NCBI RefSeq assembly: GCF_000828055.2
Contig: NZ_CP010523.2
Span: 3,782,001 to 3,846,000, forward strand
Source of the DNA: Klebsiella variicola
GTDB taxonomy: Bacteria; Pseudomonadota; Gammaproteobacteria; Enterobacterales; Enterobacteriaceae
Length of the DNA: 64,000 nt
Direction: 5' to 3'
The translations under genes were made by a program, and so were the position numbers. The notes under the pieces were generated by a model. The model was not told the DNA's origin. It did not search any database and was given only the letters and a program-made list of their open reading frames with translations. This document shows, one piece after another, positions 8,666 through 19,004 of the stretch; position 1 is the stretch's first letter, and every line of letters starts with the position of its first letter.

Positions 8666-9660
8666 TGAAAAAACCCGTCGTCGTCATTCTGCTGATCGTG
8701 ATTCTTCTCGCCGCGCTGGGCGGCGGCTGGTGGTGGTACCAGAGCAGCCGGCAGCAGCCGCTGACCCTGTATGGCAATGTCGATATCCGCACCGTCAACA
8801 TGAGCTTCCGCGTCGGCGGCAGACTGGCTTCGCTGACCGTCGACGAAGGCGACAGCATCCGCGCCGGGCAAACTCTCGGCGAGCTTGATCGCGCGCCTTA
8901 TGAAAATGCCCTGCTGCAGGCCCAGGCCAACGTCTCCACCGCCCAGGCGCAGTATGACCTGATGATGGCCGGCTACCGCGCGGAAGAGATTGCCCAGGCC
9001 GCGGCGGCGGTGAAACAGGCGCAAGCCGCTTACGACTATGCGCAAAACTTTTATCAGCGCCAGCTCGGGCTGCGCGCCAGCAGCGCGATTTCCGCCAACG
9101 ATCTGGAGAACGCCCGCTCCTCACGCGACCAGGCGCAGGCAACGCTCAAATCGGCGCAGGATAAACTGCGTCAGTATCGCGCCGGTAACCGCCCGCAGGA
9201 GATTGCCCAGGCCAAAGCCAGTCTGGAACAGGCGCAGGCGGCGCTGGCCCAGGCCAAACTGGACCTGCACGATACCGTGCTCACCGCCCCTTCCGACGGT
9301 ACGCTGATGACCCGCGCCGTCGAGCCCGGCACCATGCTCAACGCCGGCGGCACCGTACTGACGCTGTCGTTAACCCATCCGGTATGGGTCCGCGCCTATG
9401 TTGACGAAAAAAACCTTGGTCAGGCGCAGCCGGGACGTGAAGTGCTGCTGTATACCGACAGCCGGCCGGATAAGCCCTATCACGGCAAAATCGGCTTTGT
9501 CTCGCCAAGCGCTGAATTCACCCCGAAGACCGTTGAAACGCCGGATCTGCGTACCGACCTCGTTTATCGTCTGCGTATTGTGGTGAACGATGCCGACGGC
9601 GCCCTGCGCCAGGGGATGCCGGTGACCGTCTCCTTTAACCACGGGAACGGACATGAGTGA
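8665..9660 (+). CDS. ybhG: HlyD-family membrane fusion protein YbhG
   Basis: This 331-residue periplasmic adaptor has an uncleaved N-terminal membrane helix (about residues 4-23, [16 protein letters not shown]). A lipoyl/barrel-sandwich domain follows ([17 protein letters not shown]). A long alpha-helical coiled-coil hairpin, rich in Ala and Gln, spans about 85-205. The second lipoyl half is [11 protein letters not shown]. It bridges the YbhFSR ABC exporter to an outer-membrane channel, presumably TolC. The start overlaps the cecR stop and the end overlaps ybhF by 8 bp. Confidence 0.93.
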   Translation: MKKPVVVILLIVILLAALGGGWWWYQSSRQQPLTLYGNVDIRTVNMSFRVGGRLASLTVDEGDSIRAGQTLGELDRAPYENALLQAQANVSTAQAQYDLMMAGYRAEEIAQAAAAVKQAQAAYDYAQNFYQRQLGLRASSAISANDLENARSSRDQAQATLKSAQDKLRQYRAGNRPQEIAQAKASLEQAQAALAQAKLDLHDTVLTAPSDGTLMTRAVEPGTMLNAGGTVLTLSLTHPVWVRAYVDEKNLGQAQPGREVLLYTDSRPDKPYHGKIGFVSPSAEFTPKTVETPDLRTDLVYRLRIVVNDADGALRQGMPVTVSFNHGNGHE

Positions 9661-11392
9661 GGCCATCATTGCCTTAAACGGTCTGAGCCGCCGTTTTCCC
9701 GGAATGGACAGGCCAGCGGTGGCGCCGCTCACCTGCACGATCCACGCCGGCTACGTCACCGGGCTGGTGGGGCCCGACGGCGCGGGGAAAACCACCCTGA
9801 TGCGAATGCTGGCCGGTTTGCTCAAGCCTGATGAGGGCCGCGCCAGCGTGATCGACTTCGACCCGCTAAAAGACGACAGCGCCCTGCACGCGGTGCTCGG
9901 CTATATGCCGCAGAAGTTCGGCCTGTATGAAGATCTGACGGTGATGGAAAACCTGACCCTGTACGCCGACCTGCGCAGCGTCACCGGCGAGGCGCGGAAG
10001 AAAATTTTCGACCGTCTGCTGGAGTTCACCTCCCTTGGCCCGTTCACCGAACGGCTGGCAGGCAAGCTTTCCGGCGGCATGAAGCAAAAGCTGGGGCTCG
10101 CCTGTACCCTGGTGGGCGACCCGAAAGTACTGCTGCTGGATGAGCCCGGCGTCGGCGTCGACCCTATCTCGCGCCGCGAGCTGTGGCAGATGGTGCACGA
10201 GCTGGCCGGCGACGGCATGCTGATCCTGTGGAGCACCTCCTATCTCGATGAAGCGGAACAATGCCGCGACGTGCTGCTGATGAACGAAGGCAAACTGCTC
10301 TACCAGGGTGAGCCGACGGCGCTGACGCAAACCATGGCCGGGCGCAGTTTCCTCGTCTCCAGCCCACAGGAAAACAACCGCCGTCTGCTGCAGCGGGTGC
10401 TGAAACTGCCGCAGGTCAGCGATGGCGTGATCCAGGGCAAATCGGTGCGCCTGATCCTGAAAAAGGACGCCCGCATTGAGGAAGTCCAGCAGCATGGCGA
10501 CATGCCGCCGCTGCAGGTGGCCGACACCGCGCCGCGCTTTGAAGATGCGTTTATCGATCTGCTCGGCGGAGCGGGAACCGCCGAATCGCCGTTGGGAGCG
10601 ATTATCCATCGTGTTGACGGCAGCAAAGACGAAACGGTCATTGAAGCCCAGTCGTTAACGAAAAAGTTTGGTGATTTCGCCGCTACCGACCACGTCGATT
10701 TCCAGGTTAAGCGCGGTGAAATTTTCGGCCTGCTCGGCCCCAACGGCGCCGGGAAATCCACCACCTTCAAAATGATGTGCGGCCTGCTGGTGCCCACCTC
10801 CGGCAAAGCGCTGGTTCTGGGGATGGATCTTAAGGTCAGCTCTGGCAAGGCGCGCCAACATCTGGGCTATATGGCGCAAAAATTTTCGCTGTACGGCAAC
10901 CTCAGCGTCGAGCAGAACCTGCGCTTTTTCTCCGGCGTCTATGGCCTGCGCGGCCGGGCGCAAAATGAAAAAATCGCCCGAATGAGCGATGCCTTTGGCC
11001 TGAAAAGTATCGCCCGTCACGCCGCCGACGAGCTGCCGCTCGGCTACAAGCAGCGGCTGGCGCTGGCCTGCTCGCTGATGCATGAGCCCGATATTCTGTT
11101 TCTCGATGAACCGACCTCCGGCGTCGACCCCATCACCCGCCGCGAGTTCTGGCTGCATATCAACAGCATGGTCGATAAAGGGGTGACGGTGATGGTGACC
11201 ACCCACTTTATGGATGAGGCGGAATACTGCGACCGTATCGGGCTGGTTTACCACGGTAAACTTATCGCCAGCGGCACCCCGGACGCGCTGAAGGCCCAGG
11301 CAGCGGATGACAGCCAGACGGACCCGACCATGGAGCAGGCGTTCATTACCCTGATTAACCGCTGGGATAAGGAGAATAGCCATGAGCAATAG
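9653..11392 (+). CDS. ybhF: ABC transporter ATP-binding protein YbhF (two fused ATPase domains)
   Basis: This 579-residue cytoplasmic ATPase carries two complete ABC domains in one chain. Domain 1 has Walker [10 protein letters not shown] near residue 40, signature LSGGMKQ and Walker [13 protein letters not shown]. Domain 2 has GPNGAGKST near 362, a divergent signature ELPLGYKQR, and Walker [14 protein letters not shown]. It powers the YbhSR permeases. E. coli YbhFSR is reported as an exporter of drugs and of Na+/Li+ ions. The gene overlaps ybhG by 8 bp and ybhS by 11 bp. Confidence 0.94.
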   Translation: MSEAIIALNGLSRRFPGMDRPAVAPLTCTIHAGYVTGLVGPDGAGKTTLMRMLAGLLKPDEGRASVIDFDPLKDDSALHAVLGYMPQKFGLYEDLTVMENLTLYADLRSVTGEARKKIFDRLLEFTSLGPFTERLAGKLSGGMKQKLGLACTLVGDPKVLLLDEPGVGVDPISRRELWQMVHELAGDGMLILWSTSYLDEAEQCRDVLLMNEGKLLYQGEPTALTQTMAGRSFLVSSPQENNRRLLQRVLKLPQVSDGVIQGKSVRLILKKDARIEEVQQHGDMPPLQVADTAPRFEDAFIDLLGGAGTAESPLGAIIHRVDGSKDETVIEAQSLTKKFGDFAATDHVDFQVKRGEIFGLLGPNGAGKSTTFKMMCGLLVPTSGKALVLGMDLKVSSGKARQHLGYMAQKFSLYGNLSVEQNLRFFSGVYGLRGRAQNEKIARMSDAFGLKSIARHAADELPLGYKQRLALACSLMHEPDILFLDEPTSGVDPITRREFWLHINSMVDKGVTVMVTTHFMDEAEYCDRIGLVYHGKLIASGTPDALKAQAADDSQTDPTMEQAFITLINRWDKENSHEQ

Positions 11393-12515
11393 CATTCTCT
11401 CCTGGCGGCGGGTCCGCGCCCTGTGCGTGAAAGAGACCCGGCAGATCGTCCGCGATCCCAGCAGCTGGCTGATCGCGGTGGTGATCCCGCTACTCCTGCT
11501 GTTTATCTTCGGCTATGGCATTAACCTCGACTCCAGCAAACTGCGGGTCGGCGTATTGCTGGAGCAACAGAGCGAAGAGGCGCTGGATTTCGTCCATACC
11601 ATGACCGGCTCGCCCTATATCGACGCCACGGTCAGCGATAATCGCCAGCAACTGATTCAAATGATGCAGGCCGGGCGCATCCGCGCCATGGTGGTCATTC
11701 CGGTGGACTTCGACCGCCAGATGGCCCGCGCCGGCGCCGACGCACCGCTGCAGCTCATCACCGACGGCAGCGAGCCCAATACCGCCAACTTCGCTCAGGG
11801 CTACGTGGAAGGTATCTGGCAGATCTGGCAGCAGCAGCGGGCGGAAGACCGCGGCGAAACCTTTGAACCGCTGATCGACGTGCAGATGCGCTACTGGTTT
11901 AACCCGGCGGCTATTAGCCAGCACTTTATTATCCCCGGCGCAATTACCATCATCATGACCGTGGTCGGCGCGATCCTGACCTCGCTGGTGGTGGCGCGCG
12001 AATGGGAGCGCGGCACCATGGAGGCGCTGCTGTCGACGGAGATCACCCGCGCCGAACTGCTGCTATGCAAGCTCATTCCCTACTATTTCCTCGGCATGCT
12101 GGCGATGTTGCTCTGTATGCTGGTGTCGGTATTTATTCTCGGCGTGCCCTATCGCGGCTCGCTGCCGATCCTGTTTGTCATCACCAGTCTGTTTTTGCTC
12201 AGCACCCTGGGGATGGGGCTGCTGATCTCAACCATTACCCGCAACCAGTTTAACGCCGCGCAGGTGGCGCTGAATGCCGCGTTTTTACCGTCGATTATGC
12301 TGTCCGGGTTTATTTTCCAGATAGACAGTATGCCGGCGGTGATCCGCGCGGTGACCTACGTGATCCCGGCGCGCTATTTCGTCAACACCCTGCAAAGCCT
12401 GTTTCTGGCGGGCAATATTCCGGTGGTGCTGCTGGTGAATGTGCTGTTTTTGATTGCGTCGGCGGTGATGTTTATCGGCCTGACGTGGTTAAAAACCAAG
12501 CGGCGTCTGGATTAG
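11382..12515 (+). CDS. ybhS: ABC-2 type exporter permease YbhS
   Basis: This 377-residue inner-membrane permease has one N-terminal helix (about residues 28-48), a large extracytoplasmic domain (about 50-175) and five C-terminal helices, the ABC-2 layout. The motif [25 protein letters not shown], here split across about residues 205-230, is the conserved ABC2 coupling-helix region. It pairs with YbhR. The start overlaps the end of ybhF. Confidence 0.93.
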   Translation: MSNSILSWRRVRALCVKETRQIVRDPSSWLIAVVIPLLLLFIFGYGINLDSSKLRVGVLLEQQSEEALDFVHTMTGSPYIDATVSDNRQQLIQMMQAGRIRAMVVIPVDFDRQMARAGADAPLQLITDGSEPNTANFAQGYVEGIWQIWQQQRAEDRGETFEPLIDVQMRYWFNPAAISQHFIIPGAITIIMTVVGAILTSLVVAREWERGTMEALLSTEITRAELLLCKLIPYYFLGMLAMLLCMLVSVFILGVPYRGSLPILFVITSLFLLSTLGMGLLISTITRNQFNAAQVALNAAFLPSIMLSGFIFQIDSMPAVIRAVTYVIPARYFVNTLQSLFLAGNIPVVLLVNVLFLIASAVMFIGLTWLKTKRRLD

Positions 12516-12519
12516 GTTT

Positions 12520-12622
12520 TGCCCGGTGGCGCTGCGCTGACCGGGCCTACGGTTTAACCAACATCGATTATACGGTTCGCCGATCCCCCAGGCCGGGCAA
12601 ACGCAGTGCCGCCCGGCGTGGT
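12520..12622. repeat. REP pair (BIME) between ybhS and ybhR
   Basis: Two inverted REP-like sequences face each other. One begins GCCCGGTGGCGCTGCGCTGA near 12522 and the other is centred on AGGCCGGGC...GCCGCCCGG near 12590-12618. This splits an operon whose other junctions overlap. A REP hairpin here could tune ybhR mRNA levels. Confidence 0.75.
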
Positions 12623-12644
12623 TGAATGGGCCAAAGGAGCAATT

Positions 12645-13751
12645 ATGTTTCACCGTTTATGGACATTGATCCGCAAAGAGCTGCAGTCGCTGCTGCGCGA
12701 GCCGCAAACGCGGGCAATTTTAATCATGCCGGTGCTGATTCAGGTATTGTTGTTTCCCTTTGCCGCGACGCTGGAGGTGACCAACGCCACCATCGCCATC
12801 TACAACGAAGACAGCGGCCGCCACGCGGTGGAACTCACTCAGCGCTTCGCCCGCGCCAAAGCCTTTACCCACGTCCTGTTGCTGAAAAGCCCGCAGGCTA
12901 TCCAGCCGACCATCGATGAACAAAAAGCCCTGCTGGTGGTACGCTTCCCGGCGGATTTCTCGCGTAATCTCGACAACTATCAAACCGCCCCGCTGCAGCT
13001 CCTGCTCGACGGGCGCAACTCCAACAGCGCGCAAATCGCCGCCAACTACCTGCAGCAGATCGTAAAAAACTATCAGCAGGAGCTGCTGGAGGGGAAAGCG
13101 AAGCCGAACAACAGCGAACTGGTGGTGCGCAACTGGTACAACCCGAATCTCGACTATAAGTGGTTCGTGGTGCCGTCGCTTATCGCCATGATCACCACCA
13201 TCGGGGTGATGATCGTGACGTCGTTGTCGGTGGCCCGCGAGCGCGAACAGGGTACCCTCGATCAGCTGCTGGTCTCGCCCCTCGCCACCTGGCAAATCTT
13301 CGTTGGCAAAGCAGTGCCGGCGCTGATCGTCGCCACCCTGCAGGCGACTATCGTGCTGGCGATTGGTATCTGGGCCTATCAGATCCCGTTTGCCGGCTCG
13401 CTGCTGCTGTTCTATTTCACGATGGTGATTTATGGCTTATCGCTGGTGGGCTTCGGTTTATTGATTTCATCGCTGTGCGCCACCCAGCAGCAGGCGTTTA
13501 TCGGCGTGTTCGTCTTTATGATGCCGGCGATCCTGCTTTCGGGCTACGTTTCACCGGTGGAAAATATGCCGCAGTGGCTGCAGGATCTGACCTGGATAAA
13601 CCCGATCCGCCATTTTACCGATATCACCAAGCAAATTTATCTGAAGGATGCGAGTCTGAAGATTGTGTGGGGAAGTTTGTGGCCGCTACTGGTCATAGCG
13701 GCCACCACCGGCTCAGCGGCGTATGCGATGTTCCGAAGAAAGATTGCGTAG
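12645..13751 (+). CDS. ybhR: ABC-2 type exporter permease YbhR
   Basis: This 368-residue inner-membrane permease is a paralogue of YbhS with the same layout: an N-terminal helix, a periplasmic domain and five C-terminal helices with [21 protein letters not shown]. The ATG at 12645 is chosen because AAGGAG precedes it and it gives the E. coli N-terminus [13 protein letters not shown]; an upstream ATG would add 13 residues that read through the REP. Its last 39 bp overlap the convergent ybhQ gene. Confidence 0.93.
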   Translation: MFHRLWTLIRKELQSLLREPQTRAILIMPVLIQVLLFPFAATLEVTNATIAIYNEDSGRHAVELTQRFARAKAFTHVLLLKSPQAIQPTIDEQKALLVVRFPADFSRNLDNYQTAPLQLLLDGRNSNSAQIAANYLQQIVKNYQQELLEGKAKPNNSELVVRNWYNPNLDYKWFVVPSLIAMITTIGVMIVTSLSVAREREQGTLDQLLVSPLATWQIFVGKAVPALIVATLQATIVLAIGIWAYQIPFAGSLLLFYFTMVIYGLSLVGFGLLISSLCATQQQAFIGVFVFMMPAILLSGYVSPVENMPQWLQDLTWINPIRHFTDITKQIYLKDASLKIVWGSLWPLLVIAATTGSAAYAMFRRKIA

Positions 13752-14123
13752 TTTTTTATCTTTCGCCAGCAGCGAGACCACCGCCGGGCCTGCCAGTATC
13801 ACCAGCCCGGCGAGGGCCAGCAGCAGGTTGTTGTGCAGCACGCGCGACAGCAGCCACAGCGCTATCATGGCCGCGCCAAAGTACCAGGTGGTGGTGAGCT
13901 CCTCAAGGAAGTCTCCCACATCGCGCCAGCGCGCCTCGTGGTGACGCTGCAAAAACAGCATCGCCAGCAGCGTGACGCTATAGAGGACGCACAGCCCCAA
14001 TCCGACGCGCACCAGCGCGCCGCTCATCCATCCCATCACCAGCACTGCCACGACCAGTAGATGCAACATAATCTGCCAGCAACTAAGACCTGTTGCGACG
14101 CGTACACGTTGTTGCCACTTCAT
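13713..14123 (-). CDS. ybhQ: Inner-membrane protein YbhQ
   Basis: This 136-residue protein matches E. coli YbhQ in length and in its ends ([17 protein letters not shown] at the start, a basic HRIRR tail). It has about four membrane helices (roughly 16-36, 40-58, 84-100, 106-125). The function is unknown. It is convergent with ybhR and overlaps it by 39 bp, and it is divergent from ybhP. Confidence 0.9.
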   Translation of the reverse strand: MKWQQRVRVATGLSCWQIMLHLLVVAVLVMGWMSGALVRVGLGLCVLYSVTLLAMLFLQRHHEARWRDVGDFLEELTTTWYFGAAMIALWLLSRVLHNNLLLALAGLVILAGPAVVSLLAKDKKLRNLSSEHRIRR

Positions 14124-14254
14124 GGCTTCTCTCCTGAAGGATTTTTCTCTGCTACTCAGAGTACCGCACTTTACGGAAAATTCCGTAACACCGCATCTTT
14201 TTGTGACGTCTACTACACTATTTTATTCAGGAAAGTGACATTTACTGGAGAATT

Positions 14255-15016
14255 ATGGCTGAGCCAACGTCGGGATTTTCGTTGAACGTGCTGACAATTA
14301 ACACCCATAAAGGCTTTACGGCGTTTAATCGGCGTTTTATTTTGCCCGAGTTGCGCGACGCCGTGCGCAGCGTCAGCGCGGATATTGTTTGCCTGCAGGA
14401 AGTGATGGGCGCTCACGAGGTTCACCCGCTGCACATCGAGAACTGGCCAGATACCACCCATTATGAATTTCTCGCCGACACCATGTGGAGCGATTACGCC
14501 TACGGGCGCAACGCGGTCTATCCGGAAGGCCACCACGGCAATGCCGTACTGTCGCGCTTTCCCATTGAATACTATGAAAATCGGGATATTTCAGTCGGCA
14601 ACGGCGAGAAACGTGGTCTGCTTTACTGCCGCATCGTGCCGCCAGAGAGCGGCGTGACGATCCATGTGATCTGCGTTCACCTGGGTTTACGCGCCGACCA
14701 ACGGCAGGCGCAGTTGACCATGCTGGCAGAATGGGTCAATACCCTCCCCGCCGGTGAGCCGGTGGTGGTGGCCGGGGATTTTAACGACTGGCGTCAGCAG
14801 GCGAATCAGCCGTTAAAAGCGCAAGCCGGGCTGGAAGAGATCTTTACCCGCGCCCGCGGACGGCCGGCGCGTACGTTTCCGGTCAGTTTTCCGCTGCTGC
14901 GCCTCGATCGTATTTATGTCAAAAACGCCCACGCCAGCCACCCGAAGGCGCTGGCCCTCAAACAATGGCGGCATCTGTCCGATCATGCGCCCCTTAGCGT
15001 GGAGATACACTTGTGA
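14255..15016 (+). CDS. ybhP: Endonuclease/exonuclease/phosphatase-family protein YbhP
   Basis: This 253-residue protein belongs to the metal-dependent EEP superfamily. The expected motifs are visible: LTINTHKG (metal Asn), CLQEV (metal Glu), [26 protein letters not shown] (catalytic Asp and Asn) and a terminal [10 protein letters not shown] (catalytic His). There is no signal peptide. It is first in an operon with clsB and ybhN and overlaps clsB through GTGA. Its substrate is unestablished; the linkage suggests a phospholipid-related phosphodiester. Confidence 0.9.
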   Translation: MAEPTSGFSLNVLTINTHKGFTAFNRRFILPELRDAVRSVSADIVCLQEVMGAHEVHPLHIENWPDTTHYEFLADTMWSDYAYGRNAVYPEGHHGNAVLSRFPIEYYENRDISVGNGEKRGLLYCRIVPPESGVTIHVICVHLGLRADQRQAQLTMLAEWVNTLPAGEPVVVAGDFNDWRQQANQPLKAQAGLEEIFTRARGRPARTFPVSFPLLRLDRIYVKNAHASHPKALALKQWRHLSDHAPLSVEIHL

Positions 15017-16257
15017 AATGTCGTTGGCAGGAAGGCAACCGCATTACGCTACTGGAGAACGGCGACCAGTACTATCCGGCGCTGTTTGCGGCTATTGGTC
15101 GCGCCAGCCGGCGGGTGATCCTCGAATCCTTTATCTGGTTTGAAGATGAGGTGGGCTGGCGGCTGCACGCGGTGCTGCTGAAAGCCGCCCGCCGCGGTAT
15201 TCAGGTGGAGGTGCTGCTTGACGGCTACGGCTCGCCGGATCTCAGCGATGAGTTTGTCGGCGAACTGACCGCCGCCGGGGTGATTTTTCGCTACTACGAT
15301 CCGCGCCCTAAGCTGATGGGGATGCGCACCAACCTGTTCCGTCGGATGCACCGTAAAATCGTGGTGATTGACGACACCACCGCCTTTGTCGGCGGCATCA
15401 ACTACTCCGCCGAGCATATGAGCGACTACGGCCCGGAGGCGAAACAGGATTATGCGGTGCAGGTCGAGGGGCCGGTGGTGCTTGATATTCTCCAGTTCGA
15501 GCTGGAGAACCTGCCCAACAGCGAAACCGCCCGCCGCTGGTGGCGCCGCCGTCGCCACCAGCCAGAGATCAACCAGACTCCCGGCGAGGCGCAGGCGCTG
15601 TTCATCTGGCGCGACAACCAGGATCACCGCGACGATATCGAACGCCACTACCTGAAGATGCTCACCAGCGCCCGCCGGGAGGTGATCATTGCCAACGCCT
15701 ATTTCTTTCCCGGCTACCGCCTGCTGCATGCGATGCGCAACGCTGCGCGACGCGGCGTGCGGGTCAAGCTGATCGTCCAGGGCGAGCCGGATATTCCGAT
15801 TGTGAAGTTTGGCGCCCACCTGCTCTATCACTATCTCGTTAAGGGCGGGGTGCAGATCTACGAATATCGCCGCCGTCCGCTGCATGGCAAGGTCGCCCTG
15901 GCGGATGACCACTGGGCCACCGTCGGGTCGAGCAACCTGGATCCATTGAGCCTGTCGCTGAATCTGGAAGCCAATCTGATTATCCACGACCGGGTGTTTA
16001 ACCAGACGCTGCGCGATAACCTTAACGGGCTTATCGCCAGGGATTGCCAGCGGATCGATAAAACGATGCTGCCGAAACGCAACTGGTGGCGGCTGGGCGT
16101 CAGCGTGATGGCCTTCCACTTTCTGCGCCACTTCCCGGCGTGGGTCGGCTGGCTACCAGCCCATACGCCGCGGCTGGCCAGGGTCAGCCCGCCGGTGCAG
16201 CCGGAGATTGAAACCCAGGATCGTGTCGACTCACAAACCAGGGATAATCCGCTATGA
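15013..16257 (+). CDS. clsB: Cardiolipin synthase B
   Basis: This 414-residue phospholipase D-family enzyme makes cardiolipin from phosphatidylglycerol and can also make phosphatidylglycerol from phosphatidylethanolamine and glycerol. Two HKD motifs are present: [17 protein letters not shown] near residue 113 and [19 protein letters not shown] near 293. Translation starts at GTG, giving the E. coli-like MKCRWQEGN. The start overlaps the ybhP stop (GTGA) and the end overlaps ybhN (ATGA), so the three genes are tightly coupled. Confidence 0.95.
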   Translation: MKCRWQEGNRITLLENGDQYYPALFAAIGRASRRVILESFIWFEDEVGWRLHAVLLKAARRGIQVEVLLDGYGSPDLSDEFVGELTAAGVIFRYYDPRPKLMGMRTNLFRRMHRKIVVIDDTTAFVGGINYSAEHMSDYGPEAKQDYAVQVEGPVVLDILQFELENLPNSETARRWWRRRRHQPEINQTPGEAQALFIWRDNQDHRDDIERHYLKMLTSARREVIIANAYFFPGYRLLHAMRNAARRGVRVKLIVQGEPDIPIVKFGAHLLYHYLVKGGVQIYEYRRRPLHGKVALADDHWATVGSSNLDPLSLSLNLEANLIIHDRVFNQTLRDNLNGLIARDCQRIDKTMLPKRNWWRLGVSVMAFHFLRHFPAWVGWLPAHTPRLARVSPPVQPEIETQDRVDSQTRDNPL

Positions 16258-17219
16258 GCAAATCGCATCCCCGCTGGCGGATGGCGAAAAGAGTACTTAC
16301 CGTGCTCTTTTTTATCGCGGTGATCGTCCTGCTGGTGATTTACGCGCAAAAAGTCGACTGGCAGGACGTGTGGAAGGTGATCCGCGGCTACGATCGGCTG
16401 GCCTTGTTTAGCGCCATTGCGCTGGTCATCGTCAGCTATCTGATCTACGGCTGCTACGATCTGCTTGGCCGGGCCTATTGTGGGCATAAGCTGGCGAAAC
16501 GCCAGGTGATGCTGGTGTCGTTTATCTGCTATGCCTTTAACCTGACGCTCAGCACCTGGGTCGGCGGGATCGGCATGCGCTACCGGCTGTACTCGCGGCT
16601 GGGGCTCAACGGCGGCACCATCACCCGTATTTTTTCCTTAAGCATTACCACCAACTGGCTGGGCTATATCCTGCTCGGTGGGGTGATATTTACGGCGGAT
16701 CTGGTGAAGCTGCCGCCGCACTGGTACATCAGCCAGACCACTCTGCGCATTATCGGCGGGGTGATGCTGATCCTTACGCTTTGCTATCTGTTCGGTTGCG
16801 CGTTTGCCAAACGCCGTCACCTGACGATTAAAGGCCAGCGGCTGGTGCTGCCCTCCTGGCGCTTCGCGTTGCTGCAGATGGGGATTTCGGCGGCGAACTG
16901 GATGGCGATGGGGGCGATAATCTGGCTGCTGTTGGGCAGCGAAATTAACTATTTCCTGGTATTAGGGGTGCTGCTGGTGAGCAGTATCGCCGGGGTGATC
17001 GTTCATATTCCGGCCGGTATCGGCGTGCTGGAGGCGGTGTTTATCGCCATGCTCTCCGGAGAGGAGATTTCGAAGGGCGCGATTATCGCCGCCCTGCTCG
17101 CCTGGCGCGCGCTCTATTATTTCCTGCCGCTGCTGCTGGCGACGGTGGCTTATCTGCTGCTGGAGAGTCGGGCGAAAAAGCTGCGGCAAAAGAACGAGCG
17201 CAAGCTGGCCCGCGAATGA
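16254..17219 (+). CDS. ybhN: UPF0104 / MprF-flippase-like membrane protein YbhN
   Basis: This 321-residue protein has about eight membrane helices and belongs to the lysylphosphatidylglycerol synthase transmembrane family, the flippase-like half of MprF without a synthase domain. The conserved WVGGIGMRYRLY near residue 103 and HIPAGIGVLEAVF near 244 are family hallmarks. The C-terminus is strongly basic. It is last in the ybhP-clsB-ybhN operon, which suggests a role in lipid distribution. Actual transport activity is not shown by the sequence. Confidence 0.9.
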   Translation: MSKSHPRWRMAKRVLTVLFFIAVIVLLVIYAQKVDWQDVWKVIRGYDRLALFSAIALVIVSYLIYGCYDLLGRAYCGHKLAKRQVMLVSFICYAFNLTLSTWVGGIGMRYRLYSRLGLNGGTITRIFSLSITTNWLGYILLGGVIFTADLVKLPPHWYISQTTLRIIGGVMLILTLCYLFGCAFAKRRHLTIKGQRLVLPSWRFALLQMGISAANWMAMGAIIWLLLGSEINYFLVLGVLLVSSIAGVIVHIPAGIGVLEAVFIAMLSGEEISKGAIIAALLAWRALYYFLPLLLATVAYLLLESRAKKLRQKNERKLARE

Positions 17220-18235
17220 CACCGCCAGGTCGCGCTGCGCTTGCCGGGCCTGCGGGGTGTGAGCCTGTGAGAGGATCCTGTAGTCCGGGTAAGGCGCCAG
17301 CCGCCACCCGGCAATACCAGGGGTACCGTGCCTGATATCTTGCCCGGCGGCGCTGCGCTTGGCAGGTCTAAACCCCAGCCGGACGGTTCCCTCTCCCTCC
17401 GGGAGAGGGACAGGGTGAGGGGAAGCACTGCGGTGTGGTTGTTTATATTATCTGTGGCTTCAGCGTAGTTTGCGCTCCCGGTTAGTCTTCTGCGTTATGT
17501 CATTCATGGCGCAGGGAGCGCACAGGGGGCGGCCAGTCGCCGCCGCCCCCTGTACCCCCGGGCTCCGGCCAGCAAAATCGCCACTTCGTGGTGCCTTCGA
17601 CTTATCCCTGCAGGCTTCGGGTCGGGCCGAGGCAGCGTCCCTGCAAAACACGGCCCTCAGCCCGCATCCATGCGGGCTGCCCCGACCTTCCGGGAACGTC
17701 TCAGCGATTTTGAGGCCGTCAGCACCGGCAGTTTCAGCAAGAAAGGTGAATAAATTAACGACAGGTCGCACGCACCGTAGGCCGGATAAGGCGCCAGCCG
17801 CCACCCGGCAACATCACGGGTACCGTGCCTGAAATCTCGCCCGGCGGCGCTGCGGCTTGCACGGGCCTACGGGGTGTGAGCCTGTGAGAGGCTCCTGTAG
17901 GCCGGGTCAGGCGCCAGCCGCCACCCGGCAGCACCACGGGTACCGTACCTGATGCCATCGCCCGGCGGCGCTGCGCTTGCACGGGCCTACGGGGTGTGAG
18001 CCTGTGAGAGGATCCTGTAGGCCGGGTAAGGCGCAGCCGCCACCCGGCAAAATCACGGGTACCGTGCCTGATGCCATCGCCCGGCGGCGCTGCGCTTGCA
18101 TGGGCCTACGGGGTGTGAGCCTGTGAGAGGATCCTGTAGGCCGGGTAAGGCGCAGCCGCCACCCGGCAAAATCACGGGTACCGTGCCTGATATATCGCCC
18201 GGCGGCGCTGCGCTTGCCGGGCGTTAGGAGATGCA
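17220..18235. repeat. REP/BIME array with tandem ~120-bp units
   Basis: This gene-free kilobase between ybhN and ybhL consists of alternating REP sequences. Units begin with (T/C)GTAGGCCGG at 17776, 17896, 18016 and 18135, giving periods of 120, 120 and 119 bp. A related unit is at 17279. Each unit has a forward REP (GCCGGGTAAGGCGCAGCCGC), a linker with ACGGGTACCGTGCCTGAT, and an inverted REP (CCCGGCGGCGCTGCGCTTGC), then GGGGTGTGAGCCTGTGAGAG. The array is interrupted at 17470-17772 by the 303-bp repeat. REPs commonly stabilise mRNA ends and can bind gyrase, Pol I or IHF. Confidence 0.85.
17470..17772 (+). repeat. 303-bp dispersed repeat, copy A
   Basis: This 303-bp block is about 90% identical by eye to the reverse complement of 35931-36233. 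Both copies lie inside REP clusters. It contains two strong hairpins: CAGGGGGCGG/CCGCCCCCTG (17523-17552) and CAGCCCGCAT/ATGCGGGCTG (17658-17679). Open frames of more than 110 codons run on both strands because the sequence is GC-rich. They lack good ribosome sites, and I do not call them genes. I do not recognise the family; it is not an ERIC element. Confidence 0.8.
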
Positions 18236-18254
18236 ACCCTCTGATATTAAGAGG

Positions 18255-18959
18255 TTAGCGGCGGTTGCCCATAATACGCAGCAGCATCAGGAACAGGTTG
18301 ATAAAGTCCAGGTACAGCGTTAAGGCCCCGAGGATCGAGTATTTACGCAGCGTAGCGCTGTCGCGGGTATCAATCTGCTCGCCGATGTTTTTCAGCTTCT
18401 GGGTGTCATACGCCGTCAGGCCGACAAACAGCACCACCCCAATGTAGGTCACCGCCCACATCAGCGCCTCGCTCTTCAGCCACAGGTTGACCAGCGATGC
18501 CAGCACGATGCCAATCAGCCCCATAAACAGCATGCTGCCGAAGCCGCTCAGATCGCGCTTCGTGGTGTAACCATACAAGCTCATCGCCCCGAACATCCCG
18601 CCGGTGACCACAAAGGTGCTGGCGATCGATGAGTAGGTATAGGCGATAAAAATGCTCGACAGCGTCAGCCCGGTCAGCGCCGAGTAGAGCATAAACAGCG
18701 TGGTGGCCATCCCGGCGCTCAGTCGCTGCACCATTCCCGACAGCACAAACACCAGCGCCAGCTGGGCAATAATCAGCCCAAAGAAAGTGATTTTGCTCGA
18801 AAAGACGAACATCATCACCGCCGGGGTATTCGCCGCAAACCACGCGATAAACGCCGTCAGCAGCAGGCCAACCGTCATCCAGCCGTATACCTGCGCCATG
18901 TAAGTCTGCAGGCCGGTACGGCCCTGCACGATTGAATCGGAACGCGGATATCTGTCCAT
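18255..18959 (-). CDS. ybhL: Bax inhibitor-1 family membrane protein YbhL
   Basis: This 234-residue protein has seven predicted membrane helices and belongs to the BI-1/YccA family. Family features are the N-terminal RTGLQTYMAQVYGWM segment and the C-terminal DTQKLK followed by LYLDFINLFLMLLRIMG. Family members conduct Ca2+ or H+ through acidic residues near the C-terminus, and D-x(n)-D positions are present here. The length equals E. coli YbhL. It is monocistronic, with its stop codon just beyond the REP array and a 45-bp gap to moaE upstream. Confidence 0.94.
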   Translation of the reverse strand: MDRYPRSDSIVQGRTGLQTYMAQVYGWMTVGLLLTAFIAWFAANTPAVMMFVFSSKITFFGLIIAQLALVFVLSGMVQRLSAGMATTLFMLYSALTGLTLSSIFIAYTYSSIASTFVVTGGMFGAMSLYGYTTKRDLSGFGSMLFMGLIGIVLASLVNLWLKSEALMWAVTYIGVVLFVGLTAYDTQKLKNIGEQIDTRDSATLRKYSILGALTLYLDFINLFLMLLRIMGNRR

Positions 18960-19004
18960 GACTCTCTCCTGATTAACAAAGTTTCACCCTGTAAGCGTAT
19001 CACA

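Noticed and set aside
15049-16131. 360-codon minus-strand frame opposite clsB
   Set aside because: It is a shadow of a well-identified gene and has no independent start signal.
17470-17832. Possible protein from the 303-bp repeat (frames on both strands, also at 35835-36441)
   Set aside because: Open frames exist on both strands and extend differently into flanking REP DNA in the two copies. No ribosome site is seen. GC content and hairpins explain the lack of stops.
17776-18235. Tandem ~120-bp units as a CRISPR-like array
   Set aside because: The linkers are conserved rather than unique spacers, the repeats are REP hairpins, and there are no cas genes.
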